Positions 9,290 through 18,842 of a stretch of DNA of 64,000 nt are shown piece after piece. Numbering within the stretch: position 1 is the stretch's first letter; the number at the start of each line of letters is the position of its first letter. The notes beneath the pieces were generated by a model. It saw only the letters and a list, made by a program, of their open reading frames with translations. It was not told the DNA's origin and did not search any database. Source of the DNA: Latescibacteria bacterium UBA6620 (lineage in GTDB: Bacteria > Latescibacterota > UBA2968); contig DJHM01000044.1 in assembly GCA_002433075.1 (NCBI GenBank), positions 244,493 to 308,492 on the forward strand. The letters run 5' to 3'. The translations under genes were made by a program, and so were the position numbers.

Positions 9290-10891
9290 CTATTCCGCGT
9301 AGAACTTCTCTAGATCTCGCTGGATCTCGTTCCAGTCTGAGACGCCGGTGCGTTCGGCGAACGCGCCGTAGGCCTCGATTAGTTCCTCCTTGATTCGCAC
9401 TTCCTTATCTGACAGGTCGTTCAGTTCGACGCGGTCGGCTTCCAAGTCATAGAGCTCCCAGGGGCCGGTGCGATCGCCTTTCCCGACGCGGCCGCTCGTG
9501 AAGCCTCGGGGTTCACTGTAATAGGAGACGAGTTTCCATTTTCCTCGTCGGACGGCGCGATTGCCCTCGTGCTCCAGATAGAGGGTTTCCGGATTCTCAC
9601 TCACCTGTTCCCTGAGGTTGGGCATCAGGGATTGGCCATCGAGACGCTGAACCGGGTAGCCTCGATGGTCGAGAGGATACGAAGCGCCGGCGATCTCAAG
9701 ACACGTCGGCATCACGTCTTTCACGTGTGCGTAGTAATCGGTCTCAATGTGATTCTGACGGACCCCTTTGGGCCAGTGGAAGATGAAGGGGGTCGCGGAT
9801 CCCCCTTCGTGGAGCCAGTGCTTGAACAGGCGGAAGGGCGTATTGGAGGCATTCGCCCACGGCAGGAAGCAGGCGGTGTCGGATTCTTTTGGGCCGGCGG
9901 GGACGTCGGGAACGGGATCGTGCGACTCGGCACAAGCGCCGTTGTCCGCGAGGAATACGATGACCGTGTTGTCGAGATCACGCTTCTCGCGAATCCTGTC
10001 AAGGAGTCTGCCGATACCCTGGTCAACGCGGTCGATCATCGCCGCGTAGACTGCCATCCGATGGTCCCACTCGTCCTCAGAGAATGTCCGACCCTTCATA
10101 TCCGGTACGCTGTCGATCTCATCCCAGCCCGGACATTCGGGGTCTCGCGGCGACAGAGGTACGTCGTCCGGGAACAGGCCGAGTTCCTTCTGTTTCGCCG
10201 CTCTTCGCTCGCGAATCTCGTCCCAGCCAATCTTGTACCTGCCCTTGTATTTCTGAATGTCCTCCGGCCAAGCGTGCAGCGGCCAGTGGGGGGCAGTGTA
10301 CATCAGGTGGAGATAGTAGGGCTTGTGGGGGTCCGCGCCGTCGACGAACTCGACCGCCTTGTCGGAGAAGGCGTCGGTGGTATAGAACCCGTCGGAGATC
10401 TCCGTGACGTGTTCATCCTCATCGATCAGACCGCGTTCCGGGTCCCAGTAGTTGCAGGCGCCTCCCAGGATACCGTAGTAGCGATCGAAACCGCGATCCT
10501 TCGGCCAGTTGGGTCGGAACGAGCCGACGTGCCACTTGCCGGACATGAAGGTCTGATAGCCGGAATCCCTGAGCGCTTCCGCCACGGTTACGGTGTTGCT
10601 ACTGAGATAACCCTGGTAGGGTCCACGCGCGACGACTCTCATATCCGTCATTGCACTGTCGTTCTGTCTCGTCATATGCCCGATCCCGGCGCGGTGCGGG
10701 TAGAGACCGGTGAGGAGCGAGGCGCGAGTCGGACAACATCGAGCACAGTTGTAGAACTGGGTGAAACGGACACCGCGCTCGGCGAGGGCGTCGATGTTGG
10801 GGGTTTCGATCTCGCCGCCGTAACAGCCGAGGTCGGAATAGCCCATATCGTCGACCATAATAACGATGATGTCGGGTCTCGAGTCGCTCAT
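9290..10891 (-). CDS. Arylsulfatase-type sulfatase
   Basis: Sulfatase of 533 residues in the arylsulfatase A/B-like branch. The N-terminus PDIIVIMVDDMGYSDLG carries the calcium-binding Asp pair. Cys52 lies in C-C-P-T-R followed by ASLLTG, a full CxPxR formylglycine signature. Further sites are GKWHVG near residue 120 and FLADNGACAE near 315. The ATG at 10891 follows an AAGGA ribosome-binding site. No signal peptide or lipobox is present, so a cytoplasmic site is predicted. The upstream neighbours on this strand are decayed genes. The glycan substrate is not readable from sequence. Confidence 0.94.
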   Translation of the reverse strand: MSDSRPDIIVIMVDDMGYSDLGCYGGEIETPNIDALAERGVRFTQFYNCARCCPTRASLLTGLYPHRAGIGHMTRQNDSAMTDMRVVARGPYQGYLSSNTVTVAEALRDSGYQTFMSGKWHVGSFRPNWPKDRGFDRYYGILGGACNYWDPERGLIDEDEHVTEISDGFYTTDAFSDKAVEFVDGADPHKPYYLHLMYTAPHWPLHAWPEDIQKYKGRYKIGWDEIRERRAAKQKELGLFPDDVPLSPRDPECPGWDEIDSVPDMKGRTFSEDEWDHRMAVYAAMIDRVDQGIGRLLDRIREKRDLDNTVIVFLADNGACAESHDPVPDVPAGPKESDTACFLPWANASNTPFRLFKHWLHEGGSATPFIFHWPKGVRQNHIETDYYAHVKDVMPTCLEIAGASYPLDHRGYPVQRLDGQSLMPNLREQVSENPETLYLEHEGNRAVRRGKWKLVSYYSEPRGFTSGRVGKGDRTGPWELYDLEADRVELNDLSDKEVRIKEELIEAYGAFAERTGVSDWNEIQRDLEKFYAE

Positions 10892-11016
10892 TGTTCGGAT
10901 CCTTTGTTAGAATTCTACGAGTCCGAAAGGCGGTGGCGCCAGATTTCGCACTGCGCCATCCAGACATTGCGCAGGATATAACTGTGCTCGGCGTAGATCG
11001 AAGCCTTCGCCCATTC

Positions 11017-11303
11017 CTATCGCCGACCTGTTCCTTCCCGAGGGTAAGGGCCCGCGAATTTCTTCCGATCCGTGAGGGTGTGTTCGTCGAAGGGGAACTC
11101 GATCGCCCCGGTCAGGTCGTCGGCGGGGCGGAGAGCGACTTCGAGCATTTTTCCTGCGGCCGCTCCAAGGATACTGCTGAGACCGAGCGAGCTCGGGGCG
11201 AGGGCAGTGCCGAGCATCCCGCCAACGGCCCCTGCAGCAAGTCCCCCTCCCTTTCTGACTGCAGCGAGGAGCTTTCGTTCGAATTCTGAAACGTCACGCG
11301 GGA
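11017..11303 (-). pseudogene. Unrecognised coding remnant after broken methyltransferase
   Basis: Following the stop of the methyltransferase remnant, one frame stays open to 11017 and encodes an alanine- and glycine-rich segment (LLAAVRKGGGLAAGAVGG, then LGAAAGKMLEVALRP). I do not recognise it. It could be the degraded C-terminus of the methyltransferase in a third frame or a fragment of another gene. Its lack of a good start and its position argue against an independent gene. Confidence 0.3.
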
Positions 11304-11527
11304 TCAGCGGCAGATCGTGATCATCGCGTCGGAAGCATCGACGCCATGGATGCAGCTGCAGGACTCGCTGAGCGGAATGAGGACCCGGTCGGTACCACAA
11401 CCGAGCTCGAGAACGGACGCCTCCGTCGAGGGAAGACGTTCACGGTAAAGGCAATGTCTTCGTTCGGATTGCCCGGACTCAGATCGCAGAAACGAGCGGC
11501 CTTTTCTCTTGCGTCGACATCAGTCAC
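11304..11527 (-). pseudogene. SAM-dependent methyltransferase, frameshifted fragment
   Basis: The fragment starts at GTG 11527, whose first bases overlap the stop of the upstream esterase in a GTGA junction, so the two were translationally coupled. The first frame reads MTDVDAREKAARFCDLSPGN and leads into EDIAF. A one-base change near 11445-11450 then shifts the frame, and the correct protein resumes as YRERLPSTEASVLELGCGT with the SAM motif I (LELGCGT) and GVDASDAM (motif II). It ends at TGA 11304-11306, long before a full methyltransferase would. Confidence 0.6.
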
Positions 11528-12282
11528 GATGCGGCTTCGACTTCCTGGATAAACTGCACGCTCTCTTCGAGAACGAAGTCTTCCGTCAGTCCGATGTGAC
11601 CGCGGTCAGGATACTGCAGGAACCGATGGTGGACGTCGTGCTCGGTCAACACCTCGTCCATTCGAACAGCCTGGTCGAAGGGAATCGAGCCGTCATTCTC
11701 GGAGTGGAACACGAGCATCGGCTTCGTCTCAGCCGAAACGTGTTCGAGCGGTGACCCCAGACGTCGTGCGTCGTCCCACGGTACTCCCGGCGTGATCCAG
11801 CCACACGCCCAGTTCAACTTTATCAGATCGTAGGCACCGGACATGCTGATGGCGGCTCGGAAATCGCACGGTTGCTCCTCCCACCCGCCGGTTTTGGGAA
11901 AGTGTTCGCCCCCGAGCGTGGCGGCGAGGGACACGAGATGTCCACCGGCTGACATGCCCGTAATTTAAATCCGATCGAGATCGAGATGATACTCGTCGGC
12001 GTGTGCGTGGACCCACCGGATGGCGCAGAGCGTGTCCTGGAAGCAGGCCGGCGCCGGTGTACAGGTGACGAGACGGTATTCGATCGAAAGGGCGAAGTAT
12101 CCCAGATCCGCCCACTGATTCACATCGGGTGCGGCACCTAGGGCTTTCCGGTTGCTGTAGTGCCAGCGTCCTCCGTGGACACTGACGATGACCGGATGAG
12201 GGCTGTCTCCGGCTGGGGTAGCGATGTCGGCGAGGAGCCCGGCTCCAAGGACTTCTCCATAGATGATGGTTTGTGGGTCCAT
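11524..12282 (-). pseudogene. Alpha/beta hydrolase (esterase) with internal stop
   Basis: Carboxylesterase-like alpha/beta hydrolase (BD-FAE / acetyl-esterase type), about 252 codons. One frame runs through the whole gene: oxyanion loop SVHGGRW near residue 35, nucleophile elbow GMSAGG near residue 109, acid region HSENDGSIP and the catalytic His in YPDRGHIG. A single in-frame TAA at 11965-11967 interrupts it four residues before the nucleophile elbow (LDRI-stop-ITGMSAGG), where relatives commonly have Tyr, Gly or Ala. No frameshift is seen, so the lesion is one base substitution, perhaps Tyr TAT/TAC to TAA. The 3' end overlaps the broken methyltransferase by four bases. Confidence 0.8.
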
Positions 12283-12305
12283 TCGTCGATTCTCCAGTCG
12301 CAGAT

Positions 12306-13328
12306 CTACAAGTGTATCTCTCTGCCTGTATCAGCTGCTTCGTAGAGTGCGTCGAGAATTCGCTGGACGTCGAGCATCTCGTTCGGCAGGATGGTGGGCG
12401 GTCGGTTTTCTAAAATGCTGTTGCAGAAGTCCTCGTAGACGGTTCCGGGTCGATCGCCATCCGTGTTGGGTGTGACGTCGACGATGTCGTCGCCGTCTTC
12501 CACCTCGATCTTGAGTGGACGTAAGCTGGCGACGCCCCAGTCTCCGAGGACTTCGGCTCCGCTGGGTCGAACGCGTGGATGCATCATCCAGTTGCTTTCG
12601 ATGGTCATCGTGGAACCGTCTCCGAAATGGACGAGGCCGATGTTGAAGTCTTCGATGTCGCATTCATCCGCGGATCCGTTCCAGGACACCCGGGGAGTTT
12701 TCATTCGGCCGAGCCTCTGGTAGCTGGAGGCGGAGACACGAACGGGCTTCGGGTTGCCGAGGACCCAGAGGGTGACATCGAGGAGGTGGACCGTGGTGTG
12801 AAACACGACCCCACCGCCGGCCAACTCGCGACGATACATCGTGGTTGTGGGAGGGATGTGCATCTCGTGGCCGTGCCAGATGCGCGTATGGTAAACGTGT
12901 CCCAGTTTGCCGTCGGCGAAGAATGCACGGAGCGCGCGGGCTTCGGGGCTGAAGCGGTTCTGAAGACCCATCGACAGCCGTTTTCCGCAGCGGTCGGCCG
13001 CTTCCACCATCTGTTTCGCCTGCTCAACGTTCATCGCGAGGGGTTTGGAGATGAGGACGTTGGCGCCGGCTTCGAGGGAGGCGAGAGTGGCGTCCAGGTT
13101 GGCCGCAGGGGGCAGGGCGAGGCTAACGATATCGAGTTCGTGACGGTCGAGCATCTCGCGATAGTCTGCGTGATGCTCGACCTTGAAGTCGTTGGCCGCC
13201 TCATTCGCCTTTTCCGGATCGAGATCGGCCACTGCAACGACTTCGGCTGTTGGAGTGGCCGTGTAGCCCTTGATGTGTCCGCGGCCGTGTGCGCCACAAC
13301 CGACGATGCCGACTCTCAGCTGTCCCAT
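12306..13328 (-). CDS. Gfo/Idh/MocA family oxidoreductase
   Basis: NAD(P)-dependent dehydrogenase, 340 residues. Nucleotide site GIVGCGAHGRGH, catalytic lysine in SKPLAMNVEQAK (EKP is SKP here), and TVHLLDVTLWVLG as the active-site His/Asp stretch. Its start overlaps the end of the PhyH gene at 13316-14194 by 13 bases, so the two genes are translationally linked: a PhyH hydroxylase followed by a dehydrogenase able to oxidise a new hydroxyl group. That pairing is an inference from position only. Confidence 0.92.
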   Translation of the reverse strand: MGQLRVGIVGCGAHGRGHIKGYTATPTAEVVAVADLDPEKANEAANDFKVEHHADYREMLDRHELDIVSLALPPAANLDATLASLEAGANVLISKPLAMNVEQAKQMVEAADRCGKRLSMGLQNRFSPEARALRAFFADGKLGHVYHTRIWHGHEMHIPPTTTMYRRELAGGGVVFHTTVHLLDVTLWVLGNPKPVRVSASSYQRLGRMKTPRVSWNGSADECDIEDFNIGLVHFGDGSTMTIESNWMMHPRVRPSGAEVLGDWGVASLRPLKIEVEDGDDIVDVTPNTDGDRPGTVYEDFCNSILENRPPTILPNEMLDVQRILDALYEAADTGREIHL

Positions 13329-14194
13329 CGACTCGGGTTGATACCGGGTGCTTCGGTCGTCATTCCCTTGGGTTTATGTTCCAATCCCCAAACGCCGCCG
13401 GTGGTGTTAAGGCTCTGGACGAAGGGCTTCACGTGATCGGGAAGGGAAGCGACCCATTCCTCATCCCATTCGTCCATCGGCTGCACGGGGCCGGCCCAGG
13501 CAGGACGGTAGCCGAACTGGATCAGCTCTCGAGGAGATGGATCGGTATTCGGGTGCGTACCGTGGAAGAGGTTGATCGGAATAAGGACGGCGGATCCAGT
13601 TTTTGTACAGAGGGTGATTTCTTCGGGATGGGATTTATAGCGTACGTAGGGGTTGGCCTGTGCGTGGAATGAGAGGTGGCTGCGTGGTATCAGGCGGAAG
13701 GGGGCTCGCTCGGGAATCAGGTCGTCAAGGTAGTAGAGGACACGGACCATCTTTGGCGAGCTGCCTTCGTAGTCGAAGATCGACGAACCGAAGGGCTGGC
13801 CGTCGGTGTGCATTGATATACCGGGCGATCCCGCTTTGGTGCGTTGGAAGAAACCGCGGGTGAAGACGATGTCCGGCCCCATCAGGTCGGTGAGGAAATC
13901 GACCATCGGGGGATGGGCGATCAACTCCGTGACGGCACGGCTCACGAACTGCGGTTGCTGAGCGCCCATCGTGAGATGTTCGCTGTAAGGCTTCGATTTT
14001 ATCTCGACATCGGCCAGTTCGGCCTTGAGACGGGCGATGTGGTCCGTGTCGAGCATATCGGGCAGGACAACGTATCCCTCGACCTCGAGATGGCGAATCT
14101 GCTGGGCGCGCGTGAAGGTGCTGAAGTCCGTTTCATCGACGGTCATAAAGTCGATGACTTCGTCGGGGTGGATTTCGGGAATCTGGGTATTCAT
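13316..14194 (-). CDS. Phytanoyl-CoA dioxygenase family (PhyH), canonical iron site
   Basis: Fe(II)/2-oxoglutarate-dependent hydroxylase, 292 residues from ATG 14194, chosen because GGAGAGG lies 6 bases upstream; an upstream in-frame start would add 27 unmatched residues. The facial triad is complete: His and Asp in MHTDGQPFG, distal His in NLFHGTHPN, and Arg in SPRELIQFGYRP for 2-oxoglutarate. The substrate of bacterial PhyH proteins is usually unknown. It overlaps the following oxidoreductase gene by 13 bases and begins 31 bases after the potassium-channel gene. Confidence 0.92.
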   Translation of the reverse strand: MNTQIPEIHPDEVIDFMTVDETDFSTFTRAQQIRHLEVEGYVVLPDMLDTDHIARLKAELADVEIKSKPYSEHLTMGAQQPQFVSRAVTELIAHPPMVDFLTDLMGPDIVFTRGFFQRTKAGSPGISMHTDGQPFGSSIFDYEGSSPKMVRVLYYLDDLIPERAPFRLIPRSHLSFHAQANPYVRYKSHPEEITLCTKTGSAVLIPINLFHGTHPNTDPSPRELIQFGYRPAWAGPVQPMDEWDEEWVASLPDHVKPFVQSLNTTGGVWGLEHKPKGMTTEAPGINPSRWDS

Positions 14195-14225
14195 AGCTGC
14201 CTCTCCGAATGTTGGCTGCGCGAGT

Positions 14226-15929
14226 TCAGGTTGAGGTGTCTTTCGCGTACTCGTCCAGGTAGCACTTTTCGGCATCCATTGTGCCTATCAAGAGCATTTC
14301 AGCTCCAGGGGTCAATACCTTCCCCGGTGAGGGAATGGCTCTTGTACCCTGATCGGTTTTGATGGCGACGACGCTACAACCTGTCTGTTCCCTGATCGAG
14401 CATTCCGAAATCGTTTTGCCTTCCAGCGTTTCGGGCACGTTTACGCTGAATAGTTCCAATCCTTCGGTCACCATCAGGATTCTGTTTCTATGGAGCATGT
14501 TCATCGCGACACTTGCTCCCATGGACGCGTAAGAAAGAACGCCATCGGCTCCTGCGCGGTGGAGCGTTGCCACATTCTGCTCGTTGGTCGCCCGACTCAG
14601 TATCTGGACGTCGGGGCGAAGCCGACGACAGTAGATGGTCAGGTAGACATTAATATCGTCGTCACGTGGCGTTATGATGACCGTAGATGTTTCCCGAATG
14701 CCCGCCTTTTCAAGAACGGCAAGGTTCGCCGCGCTCCCCTGGACGTACTTCTCAGGGTTATGGATTCTGTCGGGCAACGCTTCAACGATTCGGTAATCCA
14801 CCTCTCTATCATCCAGGGCCCGGGCGGTAGCCCGACCCACTCTTCCTCCACCAAGGATCACGACGGGAGCGGACGGGGCGCTGTAGCGGCGGAAGACCTC
14901 GTCGTAGCGCGTCAGGCCTTCCTTCGAACCCGCCAGTAGCAGAACCGTGTTGTCGTGGATTTCAGAATGAGGTTGCGCCAGTTCGAACCGTCCTCGTTCC
15001 CAGATGCCAACGACGGATACCCCCGTACTTTCGCGTAATCCGCTGTTCTGAAGCGACTTACCAACAAGAGGAGTTCCGTGCGTGGTCGCTTCGGCGACGT
15101 GAAGCTCATCGAAGCGACCGATGGTGTGGGACAGAGTGTCGCCGCCGTGCGTTCGTACAGCGAAGGACTCTCCGATCACCTGCTCCAACCGCAGGACAAA
15201 GCTGCTGCCCGCGAGCTCCAGGATATCGACTGATGCCTCGTCGACGGCGGTGGTGAGGATCGGGACCTCATCGGAGAGTCCACGGACCGTGAAGGCCACG
15301 TTGGTGTTCGTTTCGTCGTTTGAGGTGCCGACGACGAGGGCTGCCCTCTGAGCGTGGACCCGCGACCAGGTCTCCGGATTGTCCACATCACCCACAACCG
15401 CTTTGAGTCCGAGGTCGTGCAGGCGAAGAGCTTCCTCCACCGATGGGGCAAGCAGAGCGTAGAGATACTGATACTGCTCCAACCGTTTGATCAGGACATC
15501 CGTTACTTCGTCGTGGTTGGTGATGAGGACGTGGCCGCGGGTGTCCGGTGGCAGCTCTCGGGGTGCACGGGCAGCAGCCTGGGCGGCCATCCAGGGCTCG
15601 TAGAAGAACTCGATGAAGGTGAAAGGCATAAGAACAAGCAAGAAGATCATACCGGAGAGCAACACGAGGATGGAAAAGAGGCGACCAAGATCCGTGTGAA
15701 AAGTGATGTCGCCGAACCCCAGGGTGGACATAACGGTCAGCGTCCAGTAGAGACCGGTGATCCAGGTATACTCCTGTCCTTCCCTCAGCATCAGTACGTG
15801 AAAGCCGACGGAGTAGAGGCCGATCATCAGCGCGAGGACGGAAAAGAATCGGAACAGAACGCGAAGGTTCTGACGCCCACGGTGACTCCGAATCACGGAA
15901 GCGATTTCGGCGGAGAAGGACTTGATCAT
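14226..15929 (-). CDS. Potassium channel with two RCK (TrkA-N/TrkA-C) units
   Basis: Two-transmembrane potassium channel, 567 residues. TM1 spans about 27-48, the pore helix and filter T-L-G-F-G-D lie at 69-74, and TM2 is about 83-108. The cytoplasmic part holds two RCK units: TrkA-N at about 131-245 (GHVLITNHDEVTD) and again at about 345-460 (VVILGGGRVGRATAR, a full GxGxxG dinucleotide site), each followed by a TrkA-C domain. The first RCK lacks the glycine-rich loop, so only the second is likely to bind nucleotide. Carrying both RCKs on one chain resembles BK/GsuK-type channels. Probably gated by ligand or redox state. Membrane protein. Confidence 0.93.
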   Translation of the reverse strand: MIKSFSAEIASVIRSHRGRQNLRVLFRFFSVLALMIGLYSVGFHVLMLREGQEYTWITGLYWTLTVMSTLGFGDITFHTDLGRLFSILVLLSGMIFLLVLMPFTFIEFFYEPWMAAQAAARAPRELPPDTRGHVLITNHDEVTDVLIKRLEQYQYLYALLAPSVEEALRLHDLGLKAVVGDVDNPETWSRVHAQRAALVVGTSNDETNTNVAFTVRGLSDEVPILTTAVDEASVDILELAGSSFVLRLEQVIGESFAVRTHGGDTLSHTIGRFDELHVAEATTHGTPLVGKSLQNSGLRESTGVSVVGIWERGRFELAQPHSEIHDNTVLLLAGSKEGLTRYDEVFRRYSAPSAPVVILGGGRVGRATARALDDREVDYRIVEALPDRIHNPEKYVQGSAANLAVLEKAGIRETSTVIITPRDDDINVYLTIYCRRLRPDVQILSRATNEQNVATLHRAGADGVLSYASMGASVAMNMLHRNRILMVTEGLELFSVNVPETLEGKTISECSIREQTGCSVVAIKTDQGTRAIPSPGKVLTPGAEMLLIGTMDAEKCYLDEYAKDTST

Positions 15930-16039
15930 GCGTGTGTGAACCAGGTATGAGGATCTTGGCTACAGTGTGATCACTGCATCAATGTGTCACGCGGAAAAGT
16001 CGTGTGTCAAGTCGTCTGAAGAAGATGACTCAGGCTCGA

Positions 16040-16906
16040 TTAAGCATCGATCCATTCTTCGATGAGATCTTTCGTTCTTCGGGCGGCACGATCGATTCTA
16101 TCGCGCTCGGAGATGAGATGGACACAGAGCACGCCGTCGTAGTCGATGTCCAAGAGGGTGGCTACGATTGAGCTGAAATCGACGTCGCCGCTGCCGGGGA
16201 CGGTGTGCTCGTGAGCCTTGACCTCGGGAGGGGCGATGATGCGCTCTACGTGATGTGTGTCCGAAATCAGGACGTGGGTGAGAGTTTCGCCCGCGTACCG
16301 AATCATCTCTTCGGCAGTCTGGCTGCCCTGGGCAATGACGAAGGCGTGGCTGGTCCCGAAGGTGTAGCCCACTTGTGGGTGTGCGGCCTCGCGGATGAGA
16401 TCGACGGTGGGATTAGACGTTTCGATGAATCCACCGGGGTGTGGCATCAGGTTGAGGTTCACTCGAGAGCGATCGAGTGTTCCGGACAGCTCAGCGATGG
16501 ATCGCAGGAAGGGTTCGCGAAACGCATCTGGTCGATCCCGAGACCCCTCGGAGGGTAGACCCCAGAGGTGGGCGGTGACCAGGTGACAACCCAGATCGTC
16601 GGCGACGGTCAGGGCGTGGCCGACGTTCTCGACCGTGGTCCGGCGAGAAACCTCATCGAGGTTCGCGATGCAGAGTTCCGGGTCCCATCCACCGATGTCG
16701 ACTGCCACGAGACTCAGGGTCTGGTCGCGCAGTTGACGGTCCAGTCGGGTAACGTCCCCGGGACTCGCACAATGCGCTTCGAAGTGGCGTGACTCTGTCA
16801 GGTCGGCGGCGATCTCGACAAAACGGTAGCCGGCTTCGGAAACACAGGACAGCGCATGTTCGAGCGGGTGGTCGCTGTAGGCGCTGGTGTGGAGGGCGAT
16901 GTTCAT
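16040..16906 (-). CDS. Sugar phosphate isomerase/epimerase-like TIM barrel
   Basis: Xylose-isomerase-like TIM barrel (AP endonuclease 2 fold), 288 residues from ATG 16906. An upstream in-frame start at 16996 is rejected because the added residues are translated from a leader repeat. Visible family features include FVEIAADL near the first strands, LVTAHLWG, NLNLMPHPGG (metal-site region), SDTHHVE and the terminal GSGDVDFSSIVATL with Asp/Glu contacts. Members isomerise or epimerise sugars or act in inositol catabolism. It sits 102 bases downstream of a GH10-like gene on the same strand and may share a transcript. Confidence 0.85.
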   Translation of the reverse strand: MNIALHTSAYSDHPLEHALSCVSEAGYRFVEIAADLTESRHFEAHCASPGDVTRLDRQLRDQTLSLVAVDIGGWDPELCIANLDEVSRRTTVENVGHALTVADDLGCHLVTAHLWGLPSEGSRDRPDAFREPFLRSIAELSGTLDRSRVNLNLMPHPGGFIETSNPTVDLIREAAHPQVGYTFGTSHAFVIAQGSQTAEEMIRYAGETLTHVLISDTHHVERIIAPPEVKAHEHTVPGSGDVDFSSIVATLLDIDYDGVLCVHLISERDRIDRAARRTKDLIEEWIDA

Positions 16907-16914
16907 CGCCAAAA

Positions 16915-16960
16915 ACGGGGGGAACCACCGGTAAACACGGATAAACACTGAAGGGCATGT
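16915..16960 (-). repeat. Class 1 leader repeat upstream of 16906 start
   Basis: In the sense of the downstream gene this reads CCGTGTTTACCGGTGGTTCC about 16 bases before the ATG. It matches the leader segments before the genes starting at 48924, 50540, 53212 and 63843, which share CGTG…CGTGGT(TCC) in the same orientation. Confidence 0.6.
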
Positions 16961-17008
16961 GGACACACGTCTGTGGCCCTGTCGGGAATGAGACACGAAG
17001 GGGCGCCT

Positions 17009-18736
17009 TCACTCATTAGTGTCACTTCCTTCCACGTATTTGCTGATGACTTCGACGTCGTCAATGCGGAGTTCGGACAGGACAGAGGGATCGCCCGATT
17101 CGAGAGATATCTTCATCGCGTTGTCGCCGCAGATGAGATGGGATGAGGGTAGCTCTAGATCGACCTGATAGCTCGATTCACCCTCTAACATCTGTGGCGG
17201 AGGCTCGTATTCGTTCCAGCGGACGGTCAGGATGTGTGATCCACCGGTCATATCGGTGAGCATCAACCGGAGGGTGAGGAACAGTCGCTTGTCGGCGGAG
17301 CGGGCCTCGGCGGGATCATCGGCGATACGCAGGATGGTTTCGACGGACTCGCCTTGTTGAAGATGGGTGGGAATGACGGGCTTGTCGATCGTTGTGCCCC
17401 ATTCGGATATCAGCAAACGATCCTGCATCTCGGGAGACCACTCCATAAAGGTTGTCACGTCCGTTCGGTGGCCGGAGCCCTTGTTGTCAAAGATGTAGTG
17501 CTTGTTCTCGAGTCGGATGGCGTCGAACGATCCGATTTCGCGAAGGGGCTGATAGTCGTAGTCGAGACCCAGTCCGTCGGGCGGGTTCTGACCGGCCAAC
17601 CAGCGGTATCGATAGGCTGTCATATTGAAGAGGTAGATGCCGCTGACGCCCGCTCGATAGTGGTTGGCGGCGATCGCTCGAAAGGCCTCTGGATGGTGGT
17701 GCCCTCGGCCGAGGATGGCGTCGGTCTTGAACGACGCGTAGACGGGGCAGTCGTACTGGGCGGCAAGGTCTACGGCCTCACGCAGCTCCAGGCGGGTCCG
17801 GTCTACGATACCGCCGATCCAGATGTCGATGAAGCCCTCTCGGAGCCACTCGTCGACGTCGAGGCCGATTCGCTGCGATGCTTCGAGCGGTAAGAGTGTC
17901 CGGACAGACAGTCGAAGATGCTTGACCCGGATGGAGCTCACACGATCGAGAGCGGCTCTCACGGCTCCAATGAACTCGGTCATCAGATGCGCGTGCTTGC
18001 GCTCTTCGCCGGGCTTGAAGAGAAGCGGATGGCGGAGAAAGTCGAGTTCGATACCGTCGATGTCGTATTGCTCGATCGCTTCCTCGATCAGGGCAAGTCG
18101 GAAGTCGCGGACGGGCTTGTGCGCGTAGTCGAAGGCAATGGTAGCGACGCGTGTGAGCGATTCGTGGTCGCCGATCAGCCATTCGGGATGGTCGAGTTTC
18201 ATCTTACATATGTGGCCCCGGATGTTGTGGTCGTTGAACACGCCGTTCTCGAACACAGGCTTGCCCACCGGGGGTTTGGACCCAAAGAGAGGGACTCGAT
18301 TTCGTTCGACGATGCGACCATCGTGGGCGTCGTTCATCCTTACAGAAAGGAAGAAGTCGAGTCCCTTTCGGTGAGCGGCGTCTGCCAACACACGGGGAGG
18401 ATCATCGCCGTTCTCGATCATTGTCCTGACTCGATCGGCCATCACGTGCCAACTGCGCGCGTGGTACGGGCTCTCGATTTCGTCAAAGCGCTCACCCACG
18501 CTCGTCTTGTGGCTGTAGAAGTTGGTAGCGCGCCCCGCGCCCTGGATGTCGGGCATCGGCCAGATGTCTGTACCGAGTGTCCACGAGACGGCGTCGACGT
18601 GTGTGTCCTCGAGATAGCCGAGGGTGGCGTCGACAAATCCCTTTGTCGAGAAAGGCACGTCGGACGCTGGCGCGAACGGTCGGAAAAGGGTTCCGCCGTC
18701 GTTATTGAAGATCAGTCTGTAGGGTTTGTGAGGCAT
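17009..18736 (-). CDS. GH10-like glycoside hydrolase (family 10 glycosylhydrolase-like)
   Basis: Large TIM-barrel protein of 575 residues, predicted glycoside hydrolase of the GH10-like/GHL class. The start is ATG 18736 rather than the TTG one codon earlier. The barrel core includes YDIDGIELDFLRHP near residue 227, a strand-4-like end with acidic residues, then DIWIGGIVDR and GVSGIYLFNMTAYRYRWL. About 150 residues after the barrel form a probable beta-sandwich. A second protein of similar design lies at 37760-39520. No signal peptide. The catalytic pair and substrate are not certain. Confidence 0.7.
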   Translation of the reverse strand: MPHKPYRLIFNNDGGTLFRPFAPASDVPFSTKGFVDATLGYLEDTHVDAVSWTLGTDIWPMPDIQGAGRATNFYSHKTSVGERFDEIESPYHARSWHVMADRVRTMIENGDDPPRVLADAAHRKGLDFFLSVRMNDAHDGRIVERNRVPLFGSKPPVGKPVFENGVFNDHNIRGHICKMKLDHPEWLIGDHESLTRVATIAFDYAHKPVRDFRLALIEEAIEQYDIDGIELDFLRHPLLFKPGEERKHAHLMTEFIGAVRAALDRVSSIRVKHLRLSVRTLLPLEASQRIGLDVDEWLREGFIDIWIGGIVDRTRLELREAVDLAAQYDCPVYASFKTDAILGRGHHHPEAFRAIAANHYRAGVSGIYLFNMTAYRYRWLAGQNPPDGLGLDYDYQPLREIGSFDAIRLENKHYIFDNKGSGHRTDVTTFMEWSPEMQDRLLISEWGTTIDKPVIPTHLQQGESVETILRIADDPAEARSADKRLFLTLRLMLTDMTGGSHILTVRWNEYEPPPQMLEGESSYQVDLELPSSHLICGDNAMKISLESGDPSVLSELRIDDVEVISKYVEGSDTNE

Positions 18737-18842
18737 CAACTTGTGAAAGGACGGCAGACTTGAGACCTCGGAGGAGCCGGGGGCCGGAGAAGGACCGTCA
18801 ATTTCTGTTTGCTACGAGGTCGAAGTTTGTTGGGGTATAGTT

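Noticed and set aside
9569..10981. Plus-strand frame of 470 residues over the sulfatase
   Set aside because: Antisense shadow of the sulfatase at 9290-10891; no motif on the plus strand.
16907..16996. Upstream start of the TIM-barrel isomerase at 16996
   Set aside because: The extension is translated from the class 1 leader repeat and carries no conserved sequence.
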